Positions 15,462 through 23,969 of a stretch of DNA of 49,864 nt are shown here, one piece after another. How positions within the stretch are numbered: position 1 is the stretch's first letter; each line of letters opens with the position of its first letter. Position numbers and translations under genes: made by a program. This DNA comes from Chitinophagales bacterium (GTDB lineage Bacteria > Bacteroidota > Bacteroidia > Chitinophagales > Chitinophagaceae): positions 1 to 49,864 of the forward strand of contig JAATGQ010000205.1 of assembly GCA_015654595.1 (NCBI GenBank), read 5' to 3'. The notes below the pieces were generated by a model. It was not told where the DNA came from. It ran no database searches and saw only the letters and a list, made by a program, of their open reading frames with translations.

Positions 15462-16817
15462 TTATTTTTCACTAAGCATTTCAGGATAAACCTTCCCATC
15501 CATCGGACCAAAAGCGACCCCGGTCAACCGAACGATCAACGGACATATATCCACGATATTCATCTCCTCCAGCACAACGCCTTTCTTCAGCCCCGGACCC
15601 ACCGCCACAAAACCCGTCCGTATCTCTTTGTGATCGGGATAAAAACCATGATTCCCTTTCACTACCGGCAATACATCCATCAATCCGCCCTCCTGCTTAC
15701 TCCCAAAAGACGTCCCCTTCAAACCCGTCAAGGCCAAAACCGCACCCGGAAAAGCGCCCCTCTTCTCCAACTCTTCCTTCTCTATGATCTTAAAGTATTG
15801 CTTTACGGAATCCGGCAGACCCCGAAGCAACCCACGCACTATTTCCTCCGCCCTCTTATCCGCCGGATCCTTCAACACCAGGAAAGTACATCCCCCCTGT
15901 TGATAAAACTGCGCCCGCCACTGATCCTTCTTCACATCGACCATCAAACCACTCTTTTTCAACAACACATTCGGCTGGAACGTCCGATACACATCCTCGA
16001 AGCCATGATCCCCCGTCACAATAATAACGGTGCTGTCCCGGATACCCACCCGCTGAATAGCCTCCAGCACGGTCTTAAGCCCCCTGTCAATGCCGGCAAC
16101 CGCCGCCCTGACCATATACCCATCACGACCATATTGATGCTGATAATGATCCGCAGCAGCAAAATGGATCGCCGTCAACCCCGGCTTATGCACCCTGATC
16201 AGATAAGCGCCCATCCTACCGATATTCTCATCCATCCCCATCTCATCATCAAACATATTCCAATCCGCAATCCCCAATTGCCCCACGGCACTATCCTGTA
16301 AAACATTCCACAAACCCGGCGGATTGACAGTCGAAGCGGTAATACCCCGCCTGTCCTTGGAACCTGGCTGCGCAATATCCGGCACATTATAATCGATTGG
16401 CGCATGCACCGTCACCGGCCAGATAATATCCGCCGTCGTGCGCCCCGCCTTCCGCATAGCATCAAACAAGGTCGGAACCTTTATCGAATCGTAGTAAACA
16501 TAGGACTGACCACTCTCGCCATTCGGCCGGAAAGGGGAATTGAAGTATATCCCATGCTTTGCCGGCGTAACACCGGTAATAATACTGGTATGATCGGGAT
16601 AAGTAACGGAAGGAAATACTGGATTCACCCCCTTCGCCGCAACCCCTTCCTCCATCAGATGCCGCAGATTCACCATCCCCCAGGATGGGTCCAGATAAAA
16701 CTCAGGCCTCAGCCCATCGATCGTAATCAATACAACATACTTCGCAGGCTGAACCTGCGCCCGCAACAACACAGGCAAAAAGATAAAAGCAAAAATAAAC
16801 ACGCACTTGTTCTTCAT
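15462..16817 (-). CDS. Secreted nucleotide pyrophosphatase/phosphodiesterase (alkaline phosphatase superfamily)
   Basis: About 451 aa from ATG 16817, which starts a Sec signal peptide (MKNKCVFIFAF...LLRAQ). Metal site and nucleophile of the ENPP/alkaline-phosphatase superfamily: LITIDGLRPEF (Asp), PVFPSVTYPDHTSI (Thr nucleophile), AADHYQHQYG (Asp/His), TGDHGFEDV (Asp-His) and GNHGFYPD (His). It hydrolyses phosphodiester or pyrophosphate bonds in the periplasm or outside the cell. It lies 105 bp after SusD in the sigma/FecR/SusCD locus, which suggests that the imported substrate is a phosphoester such as a nucleotide or phosphorylated sugar (inference). Confidence 0.88.
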   Translation of the reverse strand: MKNKCVFIFAFIFLPVLLRAQVQPAKYVVLITIDGLRPEFYLDPSWGMVNLRHLMEEGVAAKGVNPVFPSVTYPDHTSIITGVTPAKHGIYFNSPFRPNGESGQSYVYYDSIKVPTLFDAMRKAGRTTADIIWPVTVHAPIDYNVPDIAQPGSKDRRGITASTVNPPGLWNVLQDSAVGQLGIADWNMFDDEMGMDENIGRMGAYLIRVHKPGLTAIHFAAADHYQHQYGRDGYMVRAAVAGIDRGLKTVLEAIQRVGIRDSTVIIVTGDHGFEDVYRTFQPNVLLKKSGLMVDVKKDQWRAQFYQQGGCTFLVLKDPADKRAEEIVRGLLRGLPDSVKQYFKIIEKEELEKRGAFPGAVLALTGLKGTSFGSKQEGGLMDVLPVVKGNHGFYPDHKEIRTGFVAVGPGLKKGVVLEEMNIVDICPLIVRLTGVAFGPMDGKVYPEMLSEK

Positions 16818-16922
16818 CGTTTTATAATTAGAAGGGAAAGTACCGAAGGGTGCCCCCTTCGGTCGCAACGCATAAATGGATTGAAAAAGAGGATTTATTT
16901 TTTGTTGAAACCCCTTTTTCAA

Positions 16923-18452
16923 TCACGGATTTTGTGTTAACAAAGGATTCAAATCGATATTATCCTGCGGGATAGGAAACAAAAGATTATGCTCCGTTAC
17001 CACATGCGAATCAGAAGGCACATAGCTAAGCTGCTGCCGCAGCATTACCCCAAAAGCATTGATCATATCAAGCGCATTCCCGGCACGCAGCAAATCCTCC
17101 CAGCGATGATCCTCAAACGCCAACTCCACCCGCCGCTCATGCCAGATAGCAGTTCTAAGAGCCGCCTGATCAGTAGTCGTCAACGCCGCAAGCCCAGCCC
17201 TGGCGCGAACGGTATTGACAGGTACAAGCGCTTCCGCAGTCCTGCCCTGTTCATTCAAAACTTCCGCCAGTAACAGCAATGCCTCGGAATAACGATAGAT
17301 AGGAAAGTCATCGCTCGAGCCCGTAGTAGCCGGCAGCGGCGAATGCAGATACTTCTTGATATAAGGCACTCCCGTCTTTCCGGCCGCAGGGGTATAATTC
17401 ACAATACTCTTGACTGCGGAATAAGTAAAGTAATCACTCCCGTCATAAGTCCCTTCTATAACCCCGATAGAAGCATCCAGCCTCGTATCCCTCGCTTCAT
17501 ACGACCCGATCAGATCATTCGATGGGGTATTCCATCCTCCCGAACCGGTGTTATCGATAGAGATACCCGTCAACAACGAGGTATTCTTACTCCGCGGAAT
17601 AAAAGCCAGCGTCGTGGTATTCGGCGTAGTACCTGTCCCATTTCCTCCCAGATACTGAATCTCAAAAAGCGACTCATGCCCGTTCTTGTTCGACGGCAAA
17701 AAGGCGTCCGCATAATTCGCATAAAGACTATACCCCATCGTCGATAACGTGGTTAGCAACGCTTCTGCATCACTCCACCGCTGCCTGACAGCATAAACAT
17801 CCGCCAATAACATCGTAGCCGCACCCTTTGTCGCAATCCCCGTCTGCGGGAACTTAGCCGGAACAGCCAGCTCGTTGACCGCATCCTGCGCATCCGCGAT
17901 GATCTGCTGATAAACGCTGTCGACACCAGTCCTTGGAATAAAGGCATCATCCGCCGTCTCGATGACCTTCAGGAACATCGGCACAGCCCCATACAACTGC
18001 ACCAGCTTGAAATAATTCAACGCCCTCAGAAACTTGGCCTGCCCGTCGATACTCTTGCGAACGGAATCGGAAATACTCGCAGTCTTCAAACTCTCTATAA
18101 TAATATTAGCCCGGCTGATGCCCTCATAACTATGCTGCCAGGTGGCATTCACATACGCATTCGTAGACGTATTGTCGAAGTCGGAAATATTCCTCCGCTG
18201 CATATACGCCGTTCCCTGATCGGGATAAGGTTGGTAGATCGTATTATCGGAATGCATCTCAGAGGTAAAAAAATCGTTGACCAGCACATCGCGCAACGGC
18301 GTATAAGCCGCCACAATAGCCGACTGGAACTGCGACTCGGTCTTGTAAAAGTTATTGACCGTATAAGAATCCACAGGGGTCAGCTGTATAAAACTCTTCT
18401 TACAACCGGCAGCGCCAATCAATAAGACAAGAAAAAAACCAATCTTTTTCAT
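16923..18452 (-). CDS. SusD/RagB outer-membrane lipoprotein
   Basis: 509 aa. Lipobox LIGAAGCKK (Cys17), then SFIQLTPVDSYTVNNFYKTESQF, the SusD start. Typical family segments are SRANIIIESLKT, DGQAKFLRALNYFKLVQLYG with VPMF, RYSEALLLLAEVLNEQGRT and the C-terminal RRVELAFEDHRWEDLLR ... LLFPIPQDNIDLNPLLTQNP. It binds the nutrient on the cell surface and caps the SusC channel. It starts 17 bases after SusC. Confidence 0.95.
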   Translation of the reverse strand: MKKIGFFLVLLIGAAGCKKSFIQLTPVDSYTVNNFYKTESQFQSAIVAAYTPLRDVLVNDFFTSEMHSDNTIYQPYPDQGTAYMQRRNISDFDNTSTNAYVNATWQHSYEGISRANIIIESLKTASISDSVRKSIDGQAKFLRALNYFKLVQLYGAVPMFLKVIETADDAFIPRTGVDSVYQQIIADAQDAVNELAVPAKFPQTGIATKGAATMLLADVYAVRQRWSDAEALLTTLSTMGYSLYANYADAFLPSNKNGHESLFEIQYLGGNGTGTTPNTTTLAFIPRSKNTSLLTGISIDNTGSGGWNTPSNDLIGSYEARDTRLDASIGVIEGTYDGSDYFTYSAVKSIVNYTPAAGKTGVPYIKKYLHSPLPATTGSSDDFPIYRYSEALLLLAEVLNEQGRTAEALVPVNTVRARAGLAALTTTDQAALRTAIWHERRVELAFEDHRWEDLLRAGNALDMINAFGVMLRQQLSYVPSDSHVVTEHNLLFPIPQDNIDLNPLLTQNP

Positions 18453-18469
18453 TATTCTGGATTGAAAAA

Positions 18470-21400
18470 TTATTTGAATGCTACATTTAAACCCAGCGAA
18501 AAGGTTCTGGGAATGGGGTAAGCGTTTTCGTCGATACCTACACCCGAAGTCTGGTCATAACCGCCTACATTCACTTCTGGATTCATACCGCTATACTTCG
18601 TCAACACAAATGCCTGCTGCACCGAAGCATATACCCGGCAGCTATTCAGCCAGACAACGCTTTTCAGCGGCAGGGTATAACCCAGCGTTATGTTCTTAAG
18701 AGCCAGATAAGAGCCGCTCTCGATCCACTGGGAATTTACCTCCCGCCCAAGCGCCGTCGTACCGGTCTTAGTCCTCGGATAGACGCCAGAGCCAGGATTC
18801 GCCTCGGACCTCCAGTGATCAAGCGCCGCAGCCAGCGGCACCCGGCTTCCATCCATATTCGTCTGATAAGCCCACTTCGCCGCATTCAGGATCTTACCGC
18901 CCACAGAATAGGTCATATCGATATTCAGATCGAAATGGCCATAGGCAAACCTGTTCACCAATCCCCCCGTAAACCTCGGCGTAGGATCGCCAATAAACGT
19001 CCGGTCGTTGACATCATCGATCGTGCCATCCTTATTGATATCCTTAACCTTTATCGTACCTATGTCGGAAAGCCCGTTCGGGTTCGCCGCCGTACTCTGA
19101 TACTTGGCGGATTTCGCCAGGTCATCGGCATTCTTATACAATCCTTCAAATACAAATCCGTAAAACTCACCCAGGTGATGCCCCACCTGCTGACGATAGT
19201 AGTCGGAAGAAACGGTTGTATTCCGGCGGATATAGCCCGGAGAAACGAGGTTCGTAATAATATTCCTGTCCATAGATAAGATCAGGCTGGTATTCCATTT
19301 CAACTTGCCCTGCAGATTCGTTGAATTCACGGTAAACTCATGACCCCACATTTTAAGAGCGCCTACATTGGATATGATCTGGGTAAAACCAGTAGAAGTA
19401 GGAAGCGCCCGCTCCTGGATCAGCCCATCGGTGATCTTATGATAGTAGTCGTAAGTAAAATTGATCCGGTTGTTGAACAGATATACGTCAACCCCGATGT
19501 CCAATTGTTTGTTCCGCTCCCAGGCCAGATCGGCATTACCGACATTATTGATCGTCTGGCCCTGCGTAACGGTATTATTGAAATCATAATAATAAGTGCC
19601 GATAGTAGCCTGCGGATCATAATTGCCAAAGAAGTTATTCCCCGTCAAACCATAACTCGCCCTCACCTTCAAAAAATTGATCGGACGGATATCCTTCATA
19701 AACTTTTCACTGCTGATCACCCAGCCCGCCGATACTGACGGGAAATCCCCCCATTGTTTATCCGCACCAAATCGAGATGAGCCGTCCCTCCGCATCGCCG
19801 CTGACAACAGATACTTCTTTTTATAATCGTAGTTCACCCGGCCAATCGTCGACAACAGGGAATAAGCCGCGCCGTTGCTTCCACCAGTAAGGCTGGTAGC
19901 CGCATCCAGGTAGGGGATATCATCACTCGTAAAACCCAAACCAGTGATACTATTGCTATAGGTGCTGAACTTCTGCGCCGAATACCCCACCAATGCCTCG
20001 ATATTATGGTCCCGCGCAATCGTTTTATTATAGACCAGGTTAGCCTCCACCGTCCAGGAACCATTGTCCACCGCCGAACTCGTCCCGGTCGTTTGCCCCT
20101 GCGTCGAAGTGACCTGCCCCGATTGGAAATACTTTCTCGTCTCACCGCCCTTATCCACCCCAACACTCGTCTTGATGAAAAGCCCATTGATGATCTCGAA
20201 GTTCAGATACGCATTACCCAGGATCCGCGTCGTATAGTAATTATCATTGGTCAGATTGTAAGTCGCCAGCGGATTGATATAACTCACCATTCCCGGTGAA
20301 GAAACGCTCCGGATATAAGAGCCATCGGGGTTACGCGCAGCGATCAAAGGACTGGCCTCAAAGAAACGTTCAAAATATCCGCCCACGCCATCGGTCGAAA
20401 GCCGGTTATTATGATCCACCCGGTAGCTGGGCGCGAGATTGATGCCCATCTTCAGCCGGTTATTGATCACGGAGATCTCGTGGTTGAACCGTGCCGTGAA
20501 CAACTTTGTCCCATTATTGATAATAACACCCTGCTGCTCCTGGTATCCTGCCAGAAACAAAGACGAAGAATGCTCATGCGCCGACTGCATCACAATATCG
20601 ATATTGCTCATAGGAGCCGTCCTCGTCAATAATTTATACCAGTTGGTTCCCGCCCCATATTGATCGGGATTGTCATACGCAGCATGATAATCCGCCGTTA
20701 CGCTATAACCCGGCTCATACTGCAAACCATCCTCCTCACGCTCTTTCATAAAGGTCGCAAACTGCTTAGCGTTCATCATCTTTGGCACCCGCTCCCCCGG
20801 AATCTTCTGCACAGCATAATAGGAAGAGACTTCCAGGCTGGAATTCCCCGCCACCGCATGCCTCGTGGTGATCAACACTACCCCGTTTGCCGCCCTTGAG
20901 CCATACAAGGCGGTAGAAGAAGCGTCCTTCAAAAAACTAAAGCTCTCGATCTCCGCAGGATTGATGTTATTGATGCTGCCGGTCACAGGAACCCCATCGA
21001 CGACGACCAAAGGCTGATTGCTGGAATAAAAGGAAGCCGCTCCACGAACGATAAAGCCTATCCCCCTCCCAGGCTGCCCGCTATACTCGTTTATTTGCAC
21101 ACCAGCGACTTTTCCCTGAAGCTGCTGCGCAAACTGCGTGACAGGCATATCCTGCAACTGCGCGGCATTCACCTGCGAGATCGCTCCCGTCACCAGCGAC
21201 CTCCGCTGCCGGCCATACGATACAACCACCTGCTCCAGCAGGTTGGAAACCGGGGACAATCGAACAAACAGACTATTGTTATCCGCCGCCGTCACCGGAA
21301 ATGACCGCTTGATATAATCCTTATAGCCATGACTCCTTACTACGACGTCATACCGGCTCCCGGCCCTAAGATTCAGAAAGGAAAAATTCCCGTTCTTGTC

Positions 21401-21589
21401 CGCAAGCGTATGAACAGTGTCCGTTGTGCCGCTTTGGTTTACAGCGATCATAGAACCAGCAACCGGATCTCCGCTTTCATCCAGGATGAGCCCTGTTATC
21501 CTGGCAGATTGCTGGGCCGCAACATTTATCGTCAGCGCAGTCAGACCACCGAATACAGCCCACCTCAACCATTTTGTGCTTTTTTTCAT
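18470..21589 (-). CDS. SusC/RagA TonB-linked outer-membrane transporter
   Basis: About 1039 aa from ATG 21589, which opens a signal peptide (MKKSTKWLRWAVFGG ... AAQQ). It is followed by a CarboxypepD_reg-like domain (ITGLILDESGDPVAGSMIAV), the TonB box region EQVVVSYGRQRRSLVTGAIS, a plug domain (IRGAASFYSSNQPLVVVDGV; LKDASSTALYGSRAANGVVL) and a beta-barrel ending PRTFSLGLNVAFK. It moves an oligomeric nutrient across the outer membrane using TonB. It has an upstream FecR/ECF sigma pair, so expression is probably induced by its own substrate through cell-surface signalling. Confidence 0.95.
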   Translation of the reverse strand: MKKSTKWLRWAVFGGLTALTINVAAQQSARITGLILDESGDPVAGSMIAVNQSGTTDTVHTLADKNGNFSFLNLRAGSRYDVVVRSHGYKDYIKRSFPVTAADNNSLFVRLSPVSNLLEQVVVSYGRQRRSLVTGAISQVNAAQLQDMPVTQFAQQLQGKVAGVQINEYSGQPGRGIGFIVRGAASFYSSNQPLVVVDGVPVTGSINNINPAEIESFSFLKDASSTALYGSRAANGVVLITTRHAVAGNSSLEVSSYYAVQKIPGERVPKMMNAKQFATFMKEREEDGLQYEPGYSVTADYHAAYDNPDQYGAGTNWYKLLTRTAPMSNIDIVMQSAHEHSSSLFLAGYQEQQGVIINNGTKLFTARFNHEISVINNRLKMGINLAPSYRVDHNNRLSTDGVGGYFERFFEASPLIAARNPDGSYIRSVSSPGMVSYINPLATYNLTNDNYYTTRILGNAYLNFEIINGLFIKTSVGVDKGGETRKYFQSGQVTSTQGQTTGTSSAVDNGSWTVEANLVYNKTIARDHNIEALVGYSAQKFSTYSNSITGLGFTSDDIPYLDAATSLTGGSNGAAYSLLSTIGRVNYDYKKKYLLSAAMRRDGSSRFGADKQWGDFPSVSAGWVISSEKFMKDIRPINFLKVRASYGLTGNNFFGNYDPQATIGTYYYDFNNTVTQGQTINNVGNADLAWERNKQLDIGVDVYLFNNRINFTYDYYHKITDGLIQERALPTSTGFTQIISNVGALKMWGHEFTVNSTNLQGKLKWNTSLILSMDRNIITNLVSPGYIRRNTTVSSDYYRQQVGHHLGEFYGFVFEGLYKNADDLAKSAKYQSTAANPNGLSDIGTIKVKDINKDGTIDDVNDRTFIGDPTPRFTGGLVNRFAYGHFDLNIDMTYSVGGKILNAAKWAYQTNMDGSRVPLAAALDHWRSEANPGSGVYPRTKTGTTALGREVNSQWIESGSYLALKNITLGYTLPLKSVVWLNSCRVYASVQQAFVLTKYSGMNPEVNVGGYDQTSGVGIDENAYPIPRTFSLGLNVAFK

Positions 21590-21665
21590 TGTTTGCTCTC
21601 TTTTTTGTGCAATAGGCGCCCTCCCGCTCAAGGAGCGGTGCTTACCTTAATAATAATGTTTTGGA

Positions 21666-22907
21666 TTATTGTTGTTTACTTACTACTATACGACCATTCT
21701 CTTTTACAAAGGATAACTGGTTTACATTACAGATAACCTTCAGCGTCAGATCCAATCCATCGCCGGATTTAAAATTACCGGTAAACGACAAGCCTTGTAC
21801 TTCAGCTTTGTCATACCGGATAGGCACGTGATAATATTCGCCCAGCCGCTGGAATACATTGATCAGACTGGTTCTTTCAAATGATAAGGCGAGATTCACC
21901 TCTCCATCAGTGTTGCTTTCAACTGACTTCAGGCTAAAATGTCTTTTAGTTGTATTGATCTTCAACTCCTGTCCCGGAACAAGGTAAACTTTCTGCAAAG
22001 CCACCAGGGCATTAGCCGCAGAATTTACCACTACCTTACCGTTGATCAGCCGGATCAACACCTCCGGTTTGGTTGCATCCACGACAAATCTCGTTGCCAG
22101 CGCCGTGGTCGCAAAACCATGCGTCGTTACGGTAAAAGGCCTCAGCGAATCCTTCGCTACCTCAAAAAGCGCCTTCCCCTCCAATTGTATATGACGCGCA
22201 CTCGTTTCAAAGCCCTGCTGATAGCGGATACTGCTTCCAGGCGCCAACAACACAACCGAATGATCCGACAAGCGCAAACTGTCTTCCACAGCGCTTACAT
22301 TTTTTCGCACGATCATTTGCGGGGCCGACACATTTGACACCATTGACTCGTCCCCATCATCCTTCCGATCCATTCTCGATAACCAAACTGCAACCACCAG
22401 CAACACACAAGCCGCAGCCATCCATGGAAGCCAGCCATTCCGCCAGGAAAGCCCGATCACTCTTGCCCCCTCAGCGCGGCCATCCATCCCGCGCCCACCA
22501 GGCCCAGCACCCCCATCGCCATCAGGCCGCCCACCGATTCGGCCGCCCCTTTCGGTAACACGCGGCTCTGTCCCGCCAGCTCTCACTCCGCCATTCGCGC
22601 CTCGTCCACCCCTTCCAATAACTTGCCGCTCCCTTTCACCAGCTTCCCAATCACTGCCGATGCCCCATCCAGACTTCGCAACACGCCCGCCAAGCTGCTG
22701 CTCCTGCAGCTTCTTCCACACCCGCCCCTTCTGCTCGCCGCTCAGCTCACTCGCCTTCTCGCCGCTAAGCACCTCGCCATAATGCTTCAGCATAAACTCC
22801 CACCACTCCATGCCAGACGCTTCCAGCTGCGCAAGGATCTCGCGGCGCTGCTCGGCAGAAATTCGCTCTTCCCAAAACTGTCGTATTTGATGCTCCAGAT
22901 TACCCAT
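21666..22907 (-). CDS. FecR-family anti-sigma factor
   Basis: 413 aa. The N-terminal cytoplasmic region (~1-80) binds sigma. Residues ~80-150 are an unusual Gly/Arg-rich low-complexity linker (VIGRGGRGANGG, GGRIGGRPDGDGGAGPGG). One membrane segment follows (LPWMAAACVLLVVAVWLS). The periplasmic FecR domain (residues ~215-310) reads RHIQLEGKALFEVAKDSLRP, then FVVDATKPEVLIRLINGKVV, and the C-terminal STN-like domain (LINVFQRLGEYYHVPIRY...) contacts the SusC N-terminus. It holds the ECF sigma factor inactive until the transporter signals substrate. It lies between sigma and susC. The Gly/Arg linker is longer than usual for the family. Confidence 0.9.
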   Translation of the reverse strand: MGNLEHQIRQFWEERISAEQRREILAQLEASGMEWWEFMLKHYGEVLSGEKASELSGEQKGRVWKKLQEQQLGGRVAKSGWGIGSDWEAGERERQVIGRGGRGANGGVRAGGTEPRVTERGGRIGGRPDGDGGAGPGGRGMDGRAEGARVIGLSWRNGWLPWMAAACVLLVVAVWLSRMDRKDDGDESMVSNVSAPQMIVRKNVSAVEDSLRLSDHSVVLLAPGSSIRYQQGFETSARHIQLEGKALFEVAKDSLRPFTVTTHGFATTALATRFVVDATKPEVLIRLINGKVVVNSAANALVALQKVYLVPGQELKINTTKRHFSLKSVESNTDGEVNLALSFERTSLINVFQRLGEYYHVPIRYDKAEVQGLSFTGNFKSGDGLDLTLKVICNVNQLSFVKENGRIVVSKQQ

Positions 22908-22955
22908 TCACCAATGAATACTCCGGCACAGAAAAAAGGGGAATATGATTCCAGG

Positions 22956-23543
22956 TTAAGGAATTGTTACCAACAATAAAAGAGATAACCCAACCGCATG
23001 AGGAAAATGACCACCGACATACTGCCGGATAAAAGCTCGGGATTGTTTCAGATAAAATTTCACCGATGACACGGACAGGTTGAGCTCCTGCGCGATCTCG
23101 TCAAAGGTCTTATTCTCAAAATGATAAAGCCGAAAAACTCTTTGCTTATGAAGAGGAAGATGGCCGACGGCGGTATTCAGCAGCTCCAGCTGGGCAGAAT
23201 AAAATTGTTCATCCATCTCCGGCTCCTCCGGAATATCCGCAATAGCAGACCCGATAGCAGGAACAATATTCTCCCGCAACCGCTTTTTCAAAAAAGAAAG
23301 GGACTTATGATAACTCACAACAAACAACCAGTTACCCACAGATTGAGCAAGATCAATTTTTTCTCTACTCGTCCACAACACAGCAAAAACATCCTGTAAG
23401 ATATCCTCCGCAAGATCCTGCTGCCGTACCATCTTAAAAATATTGGCGTACACCGCAGCGCTGTATTGATTATAGAGTTGTTCAAAAGCGCTATGACTCC
23501 CGGCTTTGAACTCCCTAACGACTTGTTGTTCGTCCATGGTCAT
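22956..23543 (-). CDS. ECF RNA polymerase sigma factor
   Basis: 195 aa. Region 2 (FEQLYNQYSAAVYANIFKMV with LAEDILQDVFAVLW) and region 4 (LPLHKQRVFRLYHFENKTFD, EIAQELNLSVSSVKFYLKQS) are complete. ATG 23543 or 23537 is chosen over 23570. It directs polymerase to the promoter of the downstream FecR/SusCD locus. Confidence 0.92.
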   Translation of the reverse strand: MTMDEQQVVREFKAGSHSAFEQLYNQYSAAVYANIFKMVRQQDLAEDILQDVFAVLWTSREKIDLAQSVGNWLFVVSYHKSLSFLKKRLRENIVPAIGSAIADIPEEPEMDEQFYSAQLELLNTAVGHLPLHKQRVFRLYHFENKTFDEIAQELNLSVSSVKFYLKQSRAFIRQYVGGHFPHAVGLSLLLLVTIP

Positions 23544-23607
23544 GGGGTAAAAATAGAATATACCCGCCACTCGCTAATGTTAGGAAATCATTAACAACGC
23601 CTCGATT

Positions 23608-23867
23608 CTACTTCCCCTTCTCCCACCATCTAGCAAACTTCTTATTCTCCGCAGCATACTTCTCGGGATCAAGCCGCTCAAAACTCAACACAAACACCAC
23701 TCATTTCGCGCCCGGCTCTCTTCCCCATCCAACCTCTCCCACATCGCCCGATAAGCATCCATACTCTCTATCCCTTCTTTCACAAGCTCAGCCGATGAAA
23801 TATCCTGAATCCGCTTCACCTCGATTTTCTTGATCTTCAAAAATGCCCAACAGGCAGCCTTTGGCAT
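23608..23867 (-). pseudogene. ASCH-domain protein remnant
   Basis: From the ATG at 23867 the frame reads MPKAACWAFLKIKKIEVKRI and then DISSAELVKEGIESMDAYRAMW; after NEWCLC it hits TGA. In the next frame the protein resumes as VFVLSFERLDPEKYA to a stop at 23608. The pattern MPKAA...FLKIKxIxVxRIQDIS...AxxEGI...W...FxRL is that of ASCH-domain (phage-type, RNA-binding) proteins. A one-base indel near 23690 breaks it, and the N-terminal half is absent. Confidence 0.6.
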
Positions 23868-23969
23868 AAAAGCAGCCCCGCCCCGAGGTGAAAACCCCTT
23901 ATCCTTCGTAAAAAGATAAGCTCTCCATTCCTTTTACCCCTTATCTTCGTTCTACCCAAAAATGCGCTT

